The notes under the pieces were generated by a model that worked only from the letters and a program-made list of their open reading frames with translations, was not told the DNA's origin and made no database searches. The position numbers were made by a program, and so were the translations under genes. 64,000 bases of DNA from Telmatospirillum sp. J64-1 (GTDB lineage Bacteria; Pseudomonadota; Alphaproteobacteria; Rhodospirillales; Magnetospirillaceae), in assembly GCF_006980715.1 (NCBI RefSeq), contig NZ_SBHN01000007.1, positions 1-64,000 of the forward strand, read 5' to 3'. Positions 1-8,203 of the stretch are shown one piece after another. Within the stretch, counting starts at the first letter, position 1; every line of letters begins with the position of its first letter.

Positions 1-699
1 AAGCTGGCCGGGGGCTATTCGCACATCCTGGCGCCTGCCACCACCTTCGGGAAGAACTTCCTGCCGCGCGTCGCCGCCCTGCTCGACGTCGCGCAGATCT
101 CGGAGATCGTCGCCGTCGAAAGCCCCGACACCTTCGTGCGCACCATCTATGCCGGCAACGCCATGGCCACCGTGCAGAGCAAGGATGCGGTGAAGGTCAT
201 CACCGTGCGCGCCACCGCCTTCGAGGCGGCCTCCGCCGGCGGCGGGGCGGCGGCCATCGAGGAAGCGGGCGCGGCGGACAATCCCGCCACCTCGTCCTAT
301 GTCGGCTCGGAACTGTCGAAGTCGGAACGTCCCGAACTGACCGCCGCACGGGTCATCGTCTCGGGCGGGCGCGGCATGCAGTCGGGCGAGAACTTCAAGC
401 TGCTCGAGGCCGTCGCCGACAAGCTCGGTGCCGCCGTCGGAGCCTCGCGCGCCGCCGTCGATGCCGGATTCGTCCCCAACGACCTCCAGGTCGGCCAGAC
501 CGGCAAGATCGTCGCCCCGGAACTCTACATCGCCGTCGGCATCTCCGGCGCCATCCAGCACCTCGCCGGCATGAAGGATTCCAAGATCATCGTCGCCATC
601 AACAAGGACGAAGAGGCGCCCATCTTCCAGGTCGCCGATTACGGACTCGTCGGCGACCTGTTCACAGTGATTCCCGAACTGGACAAGAGCTTGGGATAA
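1..699 (+). CDS. etfA: Electron transfer flavoprotein alpha subunit, C-terminal part (5' end outside window)
   Basis: The open frame enters from the left edge and ends with TAA at 699, giving 232 residues of a protein usually about 310 long, so the N-terminal quarter is missing. The C-terminal FAD-binding domain is intact: [16 protein letters not shown], then [35 protein letters not shown], and the [20 protein letters not shown] tail are signature EtfA segments. Together with EtfB it accepts electrons from acyl-CoA and other dehydrogenases and passes them to ETF-ubiquinone oxidoreductase. A rho-independent terminator follows, so it is the last gene of its unit; EtfB is presumably upstream, outside the window. 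Confidence 0.97.
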   Translation, partial: KLAGGYSHILAPATTFGKNFLPRVAALLDVAQISEIVAVESPDTFVRTIYAGNAMATVQSKDAVKVITVRATAFEAASAGGGAAAIEEAGAADNPATSSYVGSELSKSERPELTAARVIVSGGRGMQSGENFKLLEAVADKLGAAVGASRAAVDAGFVPNDLQVGQTGKIVAPELYIAVGISGAIQHLAGMKDSKIIVAINKDEEAPIFQVADYGLVGDLFTVIPELDKSLG

Positions 700-725
700 T
701 CCCTGCACCTGCGGGACCGTCCGGG

Positions 726-757
726 AAAGGGAGGCTTTACGGCCTCCCTTTTCTTTT
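726..757 (+). terminator. Rho-independent terminator after etfA
   Basis: Stem GGGAGGC / GCCTCCC around a six-base loop, flanked by AAA upstream and followed by TTTTCTTTT. It lies 27 nt after the etfA stop codon. Confidence 0.9.
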
Positions 758-893
758 GCCCAGACGGCAATCAGCCCCACACGCTTTGCCGCAATATTAG
801 GCACCCAATGCTTTCGCTTCCCCGGCAGGCCGTGCCGCCCGGCTATGGCCTGCTTCTTGCTAGTTTCTCACCGTGGCATGCGGGAGGGAAAGT

Positions 894-2333
894 ATGGGGG
901 AAAGACGGTACTTCGATGAAATGCATGGCGAAGGCGGCAATATCCGCGCCCCTTACGCCGTTTACGGATCCTGGCTGCATTCGATCCCGGTTGAGGAACT
1001 GGAAAAGCGCCACCGCGAGGCGGACCTGATCTTCCGCCGCCTCGGCATCACCTTCAATGTCTATGGCGCCGACGGCGGCGTCGAGCGGCTGATCCCCTTC
1101 GACATCGTGCCGCGCATCCTCGCCGCCGAGGAATGGGACCTGATCTCGCGCGGAGTGATCCAGCGCGTCGAGGCGCTGAACGCCTTCCTGCACGACGTCT
1201 ACAACGACCAGGACATCCTGAAGGCGGGTATCCTGCCGCCCGAACTGATCCTGACCAACCCCGCCTTCCGCCCCGAGATGCTGGGCCTGAAGGTGCCGCA
1301 GAAAGTCTATGCCCATGTCGCGGGCATCGACGTGGTGCGGGTCGATGCCGAAACCTTCTACGTGCTGGAAGACAATGCCCGCACGCCGTCGGGTGTGTCC
1401 TACATGCTGGAGAACCGGCAGGCGATGATGCGCCTGTTCCCCGATTTGTTCGCCAGCCATTCCATCGCCCCGGTCAACCATTACCCGGAACTGCTGCTGG
1501 AGACCCTGCGCAGCGTCGCCCCGCGTGGCGTCGACGACCCGACCGTGGTGGTGCTGACGCCCGGCCAATACAACAGCGCCTATTTCGAACATGCCTTCCT
1601 AGCCCAGGAAATGGGCGTGGAACTGGTCGAGGGCCAGGACCTGTTCGTCGATGGCGGCACCGTCTTCATGCGCACCACGCACGGCCCGAAACGGGTGGAT
1701 GTGATCTATCGCCGCATCGACGACGATTACCTGGACCCGCTGGCCTTCAACCCCAATTCCTCGCTGGGCGTGCCGGGCCTGCTGGCGGCCTATCGCCTGG
1801 GCCGGGTCTCCATCGCCAATGCCATCGGCGGCGGCGTCTCCGACGACAAGGCCGTCTACACCTATATGCCCGAGATCATCCGCTTCTATCTGGGGCAGGA
1901 ACCCATCCTCAAGAACGTGCCGACCTGGAATCTGCGCCGCCCGTCGGATCTGGCCTATGTGCTGGAGCATCTGGAGGAACTGGTGGTCAAGGAAGTCCAC
2001 GGCTCGGGCGGCTATGGCATGCTGGTCGGCCCGACCTCGACCAAGGCCGAGATCGCTGCCTTCCGCGAGCGCATCAAGGCCGAGCCCTCCCGCTTCATCG
2101 CCCAACCGACCCTGTCCCTGTCCACCTGCCCCACCTATGTGGACCGGGGGGTGGCGCCACGTCATGTCGATCTGCGTCCCTTCGTCCTGGCCGGACGCAA
2201 GACGATGGTGGTGCCCGGCGGCCTGACGCGCGTCGCCATGAACAAGGGCTCGCTGGTGGTCAATTCGTCGCAGGGCGGCGGCACCAAGGATACCTGGGTC
2301 TTGGAGGGCAATCATGCTCGGTCGCGCAGCTGA
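894..2333 (+). CDS. Circularly permuted ATP-grasp protein (DUF404/DUF407), Anbu operon
   Basis: A 479-residue protein of the circularly permuted type 2 ATP-grasp family. Recognisable segments are VLEDNARTPSGVSYMLENR, VVVLTPGQYNSAYFEHAFLA, VDVIYRRIDDDYLDPL and VVKEVHGSGGYGMLVGP. The family is predicted to join a carboxylate to an amine using ATP; no substrate is established. The ATG at 894 was preferred to an in-frame GTG at 873 because GGGAGG lies six bases before it. The next gene starts inside its last 20 nt. With the three following genes it forms the conserved Anbu cluster, so the product probably builds or modifies a peptide handled by the downstream transglutaminase-like and protease proteins (inference). 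Confidence 0.9.
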   Translation: MGERRYFDEMHGEGGNIRAPYAVYGSWLHSIPVEELEKRHREADLIFRRLGITFNVYGADGGVERLIPFDIVPRILAAEEWDLISRGVIQRVEALNAFLHDVYNDQDILKAGILPPELILTNPAFRPEMLGLKVPQKVYAHVAGIDVVRVDAETFYVLEDNARTPSGVSYMLENRQAMMRLFPDLFASHSIAPVNHYPELLLETLRSVAPRGVDDPTVVVLTPGQYNSAYFEHAFLAQEMGVELVEGQDLFVDGGTVFMRTTHGPKRVDVIYRRIDDDYLDPLAFNPNSSLGVPGLLAAYRLGRVSIANAIGGGVSDDKAVYTYMPEIIRFYLGQEPILKNVPTWNLRRPSDLAYVLEHLEELVVKEVHGSGGYGMLVGPTSTKAEIAAFRERIKAEPSRFIAQPTLSLSTCPTYVDRGVAPRHVDLRPFVLAGRKTMVVPGGLTRVAMNKGSLVVNSSQGGGTKDTWVLEGNHARSRS

Positions 2334-3258
2334 CAACCTGTTCTGGATGGCCCGCTATGTGGAGCGGGCGGAAAACATCGCCCGCCTGCTGCAGGTCAGC
2401 TGCGAATCCGCCTTGCTGCCCTCGCGCGGCGAGGAGAAGCGGCGCCAGGACTGGGAAGCGCCGCTATGGATGACCGGCGCCCTGGACGATTTCCATGAAC
2501 GCTATGAAGAAGTCACCGAGGGGCGTGTTCTCAGCTACATGATCCTCGACAACCACAATTCCTCGAGCATCCGCGCCTCGCTGTGGCGCGCGCGCGAGAA
2601 TGCCCGGGCCAGCCGCCACCTGCTGACGGCCGAATTGTGGGAAGGGCTGAACCATACCTGGCTGGGCATCACCGGCCTGACCTGGCCCGAACTCCGCCGC
2701 ACCGGGGTGAGCGAGCATCTGGAATGGGTGCGCGACCGCTCGCACCTCTTCCGGGGCGCCCTTTACGGCTCGATGCGCCGCTCGGAAGGCTTCTGGTTCT
2801 CCTGCCTTGGCACCTCGCTCGAACGCGCCGACAACACCGCCCGCCTGCTGCGGGTGAAATGGGAAGGGCTGGCCGGCGACATCTTCTCGCCCGGCCAGAA
2901 GGGCGGCCCCGATTTCTATCGCGCCACCGTGCTGCTCAAGGCGCTCAGCGCCTATAAGAGCTACCGCGAGATCTATGCCACCGGCCTGGACTTCCACAAG
3001 ATCGCCGACCTTCTGATCCTGCGCAACGACATGCCCCGCTCGCTGATGGCCTCGCTGCGCGAGGGGACGGAAATCCTGAACCGCCTCAATCCCGGCCTCC
3101 CGGCCTCGAAACAGGCCAGCGACCTGCTCCACCGCCTGGAAAGCGTGCAGGTCTCCGACCTGATGCGGCTGGGACTGCATGTCTTCCTCGATGATTTCTC
3201 CCGCCAGATGGGGGAACTGAGCCAGCGCATCCAACGCGACTTCATGATGGTGGAATGA
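2314..3258 (+). CDS. Alpha-E domain protein (DUF403), Anbu operon
   Basis: A 314-residue, mostly helical protein that begins with the family hallmark MLGRAADNLFWMARYVERAE. Alpha-E proteins nearly always sit beside circularly permuted ATP-grasp and transglutaminase-like proteins, and no biochemical activity is firmly known. The start ATG at 2314 has GGAGGG eight bases upstream and overlaps the previous gene by 20 nt, which implies translational coupling. The stop overlaps the next start by four bases. No signal peptide or membrane segment is visible, so the protein is probably cytoplasmic. Confidence 0.9.
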   Translation: MLGRAADNLFWMARYVERAENIARLLQVSCESALLPSRGEEKRRQDWEAPLWMTGALDDFHERYEEVTEGRVLSYMILDNHNSSSIRASLWRARENARASRHLLTAELWEGLNHTWLGITGLTWPELRRTGVSEHLEWVRDRSHLFRGALYGSMRRSEGFWFSCLGTSLERADNTARLLRVKWEGLAGDIFSPGQKGGPDFYRATVLLKALSAYKSYREIYATGLDFHKIADLLILRNDMPRSLMASLREGTEILNRLNPGLPASKQASDLLHRLESVQVSDLMRLGLHVFLDDFSRQMGELSQRIQRDFMMVE

Positions 3259-4055
3259 TGAAGATCCGCATCCGGCACGAAACCCTCTACACCTCCGCCG
3301 AACCCGCGCGGCGGGCGGTGCAGTATCTGCGCCTGACGCCCCGCACCGACCGCTGCCAGCGCGTGCTGTCCTGGACGGTTTCGGGCCCCACCAGCCTGGT
3401 GCCGTGGATCGACGGCTTCGGCAACCGCGCCCATGTCGCCAGCCAAGCCAACCACACCGAATTGCGCATCCTGGTCGAAGGTGAGGTCGAGACCCAGGAC
3501 ACCAGCGGCATGCTGCCCCTGGACGACGGCCTGCCGCCCGGCATGTTCCTGCGCGAGACGCCGCTGACGGCCCTGGATGACGCCCTGCGCGGCCTCGCCG
3601 CGCCCTTCGCCCCCATGCGTAAGGCCAAGGGCAGCATCACCGCCCTGCACGGCCTGATGCTGGCGATCGCCGACCGCCTGCCCTATCTGGTCGGTGCCAC
3701 CGGGGCCGAGACCACCGCCGCCGAGGCCATGGCCCGCGGCTGCGGGGTCTGCCAGGACCATGCTCATGTCTTCATCGCCTGCTGCCGCGCCATCGGCGTG
3801 CCCGCCCGCTATGTCTCGGGCTATCTAGCCGGCGAGCATGACGGCATGGCCAGCCATGCCTGGGCAGAGGCCCATGTCGAGGACGTGGGCTGGATCAGCT
3901 TCGATCCCTCCAACCGCCAATCGGCCACCGATTCCTATGTACGCCTGGCCGTGGGCTTCGACTATGCTAGCGCCGGGCCGGTCATCGGCAGCAGGGCCGG
4001 CGGAATGGGAGAGGACCTGATGGTCCGTCTGCAGGTCGAGCAGCTTCAAAACTAG
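3255..4055 (+). CDS. Transglutaminase-like cysteine protein with bacterial N-terminal domain, Anbu operon
   Basis: A 266-residue protein with an N-terminal beta-rich transglutaminase-associated domain (KIRIRHETLYTS to about residue 150) and a C-terminal transglutaminase-like domain. The catalytic triad is visible as Cys in GCGVCQDHAHVF, His in SHAWAEAHVE and Asp in WISFDPSN. Such proteins can act as proteases, peptidases or amide-forming enzymes; the substrate is unknown here. It overlaps the alpha-E gene by four bases (ATGA) and is followed 13 nt later by the Anbu peptidase gene. The second codon is also ATG, so the exact start may shift by one residue. Confidence 0.92.
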   Translation: MMKIRIRHETLYTSAEPARRAVQYLRLTPRTDRCQRVLSWTVSGPTSLVPWIDGFGNRAHVASQANHTELRILVEGEVETQDTSGMLPLDDGLPPGMFLRETPLTALDDALRGLAAPFAPMRKAKGSITALHGLMLAIADRLPYLVGATGAETTAAEAMARGCGVCQDHAHVFIACCRAIGVPARYVSGYLAGEHDGMASHAWAEAHVEDVGWISFDPSNRQSATDSYVRLAVGFDYASAGPVIGSRAGGMGEDLMVRLQVEQLQN

Positions 4056-4068
4056 GACAAGCCGAAAA

Positions 4069-4809
4069 ATGACTTACTGTCTGGGAATGCGGTTGAATGC
4101 CGGCATGGTCTTCGTCGCCGATTCCCGTACCAATGCCGGGGTGGACAGTGTCGCCACCTTCCGCAAATGCTTCGTCTTCGACGATCCCGACGACCGCATC
4201 ATCGTCATCCTGACCGCCGGAAACCTGGCGGTCACGCAATCGGTGATCAGCCTGCTGGAAGACCGCCTGGGCAGCAGTGATCCCGAACGCAGCCTCTATG
4301 CCTGCGAGTCGATGTATGAAGTGGCCCGGCTGGTGGGGCGCACCGTGCGCGAGGTCTACGTCCAGGACGGCGAGCATCTCAAGGAACACGGCGCCGACTT
4401 CAACGCCTCTCTGATCGTCGGCGGCCAGATCAGGAACCGGCGGATGCGCCTGTTCAACGTCTATTCCGCCGGCAATTTCATCGAAGCCACCGACGACACG
4501 CCCTATATGCAGATCGGCGAGACCAAATACGGCAAGCCCATCATCGAGCGCGTGCTGACGCCCCAGACGCCGCTGATCGAGGCGGCAAAATGTGCCCTCG
4601 TCTCCTTCGATTCCACCATCAAGGGCAATCTGTCGGTGGCTCCGCCGCTGGATCTGGTGATCTGCCCGGTGGACACGCTGCGCGCCAGCGTCCGCACCCG
4701 TATCAACGACAACGATCCCTATTGGCAAGGCCTGCGCAAACGCTGGGGCGAAGGCCTGCGCAACCTGTTCAGCAAGCTTCCCGATCCGTCCTGGGCGCAG
4801 GAGGAGTAA
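4069..4809 (+). CDS. Anbu, proteasome-type N-terminal nucleophile peptidase
   Basis: A 246-residue protein of the Anbu (ancestral beta-subunit) branch of the proteasome/HslV superfamily. It starts MTYCLGMRLNAGMVFVADSR, so removal of Met would expose a threonine nucleophile, and carries the conserved TNAGVDSVATFRKCFVF segment. Anbu assembles into open-ring oligomers in other bacteria; its substrates are not known. It closes the four-gene operon that begins at 894, and gene order matches the well-conserved Anbu cluster of proteobacteria. A strong hairpin lies just after the stop. Confidence 0.93.
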   Translation: MTYCLGMRLNAGMVFVADSRTNAGVDSVATFRKCFVFDDPDDRIIVILTAGNLAVTQSVISLLEDRLGSSDPERSLYACESMYEVARLVGRTVREVYVQDGEHLKEHGADFNASLIVGGQIRNRRMRLFNVYSAGNFIEATDDTPYMQIGETKYGKPIIERVLTPQTPLIEAAKCALVSFDSTIKGNLSVAPPLDLVICPVDTLRASVRTRINDNDPYWQGLRKRWGEGLRNLFSKLPDPSWAQEE

Positions 4810-4822
4810 GGCTAGAAGACAA

Positions 4823-4859
4823 AGGCTGCATCTGCCAAGACTTCTAGCAGATGCAGCCT
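4823..4859. terminator. 13-bp stem-loop between convergent genes, probable bidirectional terminator
   Basis: A perfect inverted repeat AGGCTGCATCTGC / GCAGATGCAGCCT with an 11-base loop, placed between the convergent ends of anbu (4809) and the RTX gene (4891). The minus-strand transcript continues into a U-rich TTTGTCTTCT, so it is best as a terminator for the RTX gene. The plus-strand exit has no U-tract. Confidence 0.7.
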
Positions 4860-4890
4860 AAGCTCTATGCTTCCTTTGGCCAGCCGTTTC

Positions 4891-5955
4891 TCAAAAGACC
4901 GGCTGCGCCGCCAGCAACTCGTGGAACTTCTCGCCCAGCAGCACTTCAGAACCGCCACGGAAGCTGATGCTGAAATTGGCATTTGCGACACTGTCCGCAT
5001 TCTTGATGGTGATGGTGTCGTCGCTTCCGTTGATCGTGACGATCATGTCATAGCTTCCGGAACCGGTCTGGACCAGCGTGAAGCCGACCTCGTTCTGGCG
5101 CAATCCAACAAGGGTCAGCGTGCTCTCGCCCAGGTCGCCTCTGATGATGTCGCTCCCGTCGCCTCGGCGATATTCGATATCAGCGGCGGTGTTGCGGATG
5201 GTGATGACGTCATCGCCCTGGCCGCCAACAATCTTCGCAGGATCGTAGGTGTTCTTGTCCGTGCTGGCCCGTTCAACGGTGATGGTATCATTGCCCTTGC
5301 CGCCGGTCACGGTACTGCCGGCGCCGGCTGTGATCGTATTGTTTCCCTCAACACCATCGATGATCGAATAGCGTCCAGCGATAATCGTGTCGTTCCCGCC
5401 ATCTCCGGTGACGATTGACCCGTCCTTGACCGAGATATAGTCATCCCCGTCCCCGCCTCGGACCACCGCATTATGGCCGCCGAAGATCATGTCCCGGCCA
5501 CCGCCGCCGAGAACAAGGCTGGAATCCCCCACCCGCACGTTATTGGAGAGGGTACCCGAAAGCGAAACGGTCGTATTCGAGCCGGCCTGGACATTGGCAC
5601 TTCCTGACGCCTCGACCACGGAACTGTTGCCGACCTTGATACTCCGCCCCACCCCGGCCACGGCATGGCTGTTATCGCCCCCCATAAGGGGACCCCATAC
5701 GCTGGTTACTTTCTTCAGGGTCTGCCTTTCGCCGGACGCGCCCGCTCCGCTTCCACCGAGTTGCGCTAACAGGCTTGCATCCATGCCGGACGTCTTGGCG
5801 TAGTCAGGAAGACGAAGCGCGCCCCCCAGGAGTACCGCGGGGCCGAACGCGTCCGCTCTCTTGATGCTTCCACTGCTACCCGGGAGCCCTATCGAATAGC
5901 GCTCCGTACGCGTCGGAAACAGCGTCTTCAACATTGAGACTGGATCCAATTTCAC
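4891..5955 (-). CDS. Small RTX-type calcium-binding repeat protein
   Basis: A 354-residue acidic, glycine-rich protein. The middle holds several RTX nonapeptide-like repeats, for example GGGGRDMIF, GGDGDDYIS, GDGGNDTII, GGKGNDTIT and GGQGDDVIT, interspersed with less regular beta-roll turns. RTX proteins fold on calcium and are usually exported by type I secretion through an uncleaved C-terminal signal; no transporter genes are nearby. I see no catalytic domain, and the first 100 residues are not recognisable. The start is uncertain: the GTG at 5955 has AGGGG immediately next to it, and an in-frame ATG at 5934 is the alternative. It may be a secreted structural or adhesive protein. Confidence 0.75.
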   Translation of the reverse strand: MKLDPVSMLKTLFPTRTERYSIGLPGSSGSIKRADAFGPAVLLGGALRLPDYAKTSGMDASLLAQLGGSGAGASGERQTLKKVTSVWGPLMGGDNSHAVAGVGRSIKVGNSSVVEASGSANVQAGSNTTVSLSGTLSNNVRVGDSSLVLGGGGRDMIFGGHNAVVRGGDGDDYISVKDGSIVTGDGGNDTIIAGRYSIIDGVEGNNTITAGAGSTVTGGKGNDTITVERASTDKNTYDPAKIVGGQGDDVITIRNTAADIEYRRGDGSDIIRGDLGESTLTLVGLRQNEVGFTLVQTGSGSYDMIVTINGSDDTITIKNADSVANANFSISFRGGSEVLLGEKFHELLAAQPVF

Positions 5956-6121
5956 CCCCTATGGTTGCCAGCCTTCAAAAGCTAATCGGATCCGGCACAT
6001 TTCACAACCCTGAAGAAACATTCTCGCGCACGAGATAATCATAGGTGAATTTCCAGCACTTCTTTTTTGGCTCTGCCGCCAGGCGAGAAGAAGAGAAGGC
6101 TCGGCAGGAAAGTCGCGGGAA

Positions 6122-6490
6122 TCAGTGCTCGGCGTCGTCGGGCCCCCAGGGATCCCATTTCCGGCCGTGGCGCGGGGTCGTCTCGTCCACTTCCTCGATG
6201 TCCAGGGTATGCATGGCGCCGCCTTCATCGGCGCGGCGGGCGCGCAGGCGGATACCGTGGGGGTGACGGCTTTCCCGCACGCGGGCAACCACCTTGGGGG
6301 TGGCGTCGGGGTCGAGCAGCACCGCCGAGCCGTCTTCGGCCACCAGCGCATAGCCGCTATCGGCACAGCCTTCCTCCAACAGGCTGTCGCGGGTATGGGC
6401 ACGGGCGCGCTGTAGCCAGTCCTGCTTGGCCGTGGCGCGCAGGCGGGCGATGTCGAGAACATATCCTTCGAAAGTTTCGGTGGTGGCCAT
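6122..6490 (-). CDS. Hypothetical 122-residue protein
   Basis: I do not recognise the family. The protein is small, charged and probably cytoplasmic: no signal peptide or membrane segment. It has an N-terminal helix-rich part (VLDIARLRATAKQDWLQRAR), a middle that reads like two short strands (YALVAEDGSAVLLDPDATPK) and an acidic C-terminus ending in WDPWGPDDAEH. The start is well supported by GGAGG seven bases before the ATG. It stands alone, 60 nt beyond the end of the antiporter operon start-to-stop on the same strand, so it may be co-transcribed with that operon's tail. Confidence 0.6.
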   Translation of the reverse strand: MATTETFEGYVLDIARLRATAKQDWLQRARAHTRDSLLEEGCADSGYALVAEDGSAVLLDPDATPKVVARVRESRHPHGIRLRARRADEGGAMHTLDIEEVDETTPRHGRKWDPWGPDDAEH

Positions 6491-6550
6491 CGCGTCCTCC
6501 GTCTCGGTCGTCCCTTCCCCTCGAACACGAGACCGGAGGGATGGTTCCGC

Positions 6551-8203
6551 TCAGGCCGGAAAGCCCGCCATCAAGGCCAGGGCCAGCAGCAACAGCAGAT
6601 AGGCCACCCCGATCAGCGGGAAACGGCGCCATTCCCGCTCGATCCGGCTGGCGAGGGACGGCAAGGCGAGATGGACCGGCATGGGCGGCGCCACGTCCTT
6701 GCCCTCGCCGCCGGGCAGGAAGCGCGGCAGGCGCGACAGCGGCCCGGCCAGCCACACCGCCACATCGCCGGGCGGCACCGGCGAGGGCATCCCGCGCCCG
6801 GACCGCAAGGCCGCAACCACCGGCACCAGGCCCAACAGCACCGGCCACAGCGTCTTCCACAGATGGTCCGGCGCCAGGGCCAGCAGGAGGGGCGCATCGT
6901 GCTGGGCGAGCAGCAGAAACCAAGGTCCAACCAGACCGGCCACGGCCAAAAGCAGGAAGGGCGCGGGCGTGACCGGCGCGGCCACCGCCGGAGGGGTTCC
7001 GGGCCGCACCAGCCACAGGAAGCGGGCCATCAGCAAGGTGCTGGCGGTCGCGGTGAAGGGCAGAAGCAGGCCCAGGGCGCCCGTCCAGGCCATGTCGATC
7101 TCATAGCCGCCGCCCACTTCGTCCAGCCATAGCTTCGCCAGGGCGCCGCCGGTCAGCGGGAAACCGGCAATCGCCAGGGACAACAGCACCAGCAGCGGAA
7201 AGGCCAGCCGCCCCAAGGTCCCGTCACGGCTGGAGCCCACGCCCAGGAACAGCGCCGCCTTGACCAAAGCGTGATGCAGCGCCATCAGCACCAAGGCGGG
7301 CAGGACGAGGGACCAGCGCGACGGATCGGCCGAGGCCAAACCGAAGCCGACGGTCAGGATGCCCATCTGGCTGATGCTGGAATAGCCCAGCACCATCTTG
7401 GCCTTCTTCTGCATGATCCCGGCCAAGGCGGCAAGGAAGGCCGCCGCCAGCCCGCCCGCCACCATCAGTCCGGAGAGATCCGGCAGGGCATCCTCGGCCA
7501 GCGGCAGGAAACGCATCCAGCCCAGCAGCCCGGCTTTCAGCATGGCACCCGACAGCAGGGCACTGGCCGGGACCGGGGCGATGCCATGGGCAGGCGGCAA
7601 CCAGGCGTGAAGCGGCAGGACGCCATGCTTGACGCCCATGCCGAAATAGAAGGCCAGCCCAATGGCCAGGGCCGCCGCACCGCTCTCGGCCAGCAGGAAT
7701 CCCGCCAGCATCACCATCTCACCCACCAGGGCGAGGCCGAGATAGAGCTTTGCCGCCCAGGCGGCTTCCGGCCCGTCCTGGCGGGCGATCAGGCCATAGC
7801 CGCCGAAGGTCATCACCGTGAAGAACAGGTAGAATCCCGGCCCGTCCAGGGCCAGCACCACGCCCAGATTGCCGGTCATGGTCGCCAGGAAGGCCAGCAG
7901 GAAACGTGCCCCCGCCCGCCCTTCCAGCAACTGCGGATCGGCACGCATGGCCCAGGCCGCCCCCGCCCAGATCAACGCTGTGAAGGCCAGGAAGACCGGG
8001 GCGGGTCCGTCGATCCCCAGCCGCAGCCCCAGCAGCAGGTCGGGCAGCACCATCTCGCTGCCCACCGGCACCAGGAAGGCCGCCGCCAAAGCCGGCAAAG
8101 GGGCGACGGGTGCGAGGCGTGCCGCCCAGCCCCGCTTCCGGGTCATGGCCAGCAGGAACAGCGCCAGGGGCGTCAGCAGGGCCAGGGACAGCAGCATCGT
8201 CAT
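6551..8203 (-). CDS. Proton-conducting antiporter-like subunit (NuoL/M/N, MrpD family), last gene of operon
   Basis: A 550-residue polytopic membrane protein with the proton-translocating transporter fold: LYLGLALVGEMVMLAG, GMGVKHGVLPLHAWLPPAHG, PVPASALLSGAMLKAGLLGW and the lysine-containing half-channel helices are visible. The key lysines in VKHGVLPLH and MLKAG are present. It is the third such subunit in this operon, after the genes at 9702 and 8200. The ATG at 8203 overlaps the upstream stop by four bases; the same frame is open far upstream, but only as a shadow of the neighbouring gene. It probably forms an extra proton or cation channel of the complex. A more precise subunit name is not safe. 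Confidence 0.85.
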   Translation of the reverse strand: MTMLLSLALLTPLALFLLAMTRKRGWAARLAPVAPLPALAAAFLVPVGSEMVLPDLLLGLRLGIDGPAPVFLAFTALIWAGAAWAMRADPQLLEGRAGARFLLAFLATMTGNLGVVLALDGPGFYLFFTVMTFGGYGLIARQDGPEAAWAAKLYLGLALVGEMVMLAGFLLAESGAAALAIGLAFYFGMGVKHGVLPLHAWLPPAHGIAPVPASALLSGAMLKAGLLGWMRFLPLAEDALPDLSGLMVAGGLAAAFLAALAGIMQKKAKMVLGYSSISQMGILTVGFGLASADPSRWSLVLPALVLMALHHALVKAALFLGVGSSRDGTLGRLAFPLLVLLSLAIAGFPLTGGALAKLWLDEVGGGYEIDMAWTGALGLLLPFTATASTLLMARFLWLVRPGTPPAVAAPVTPAPFLLLAVAGLVGPWFLLLAQHDAPLLLALAPDHLWKTLWPVLLGLVPVVAALRSGRGMPSPVPPGDVAVWLAGPLSRLPRFLPGGEGKDVAPPMPVHLALPSLASRIEREWRRFPLIGVAYLLLLLALALMAGFPA

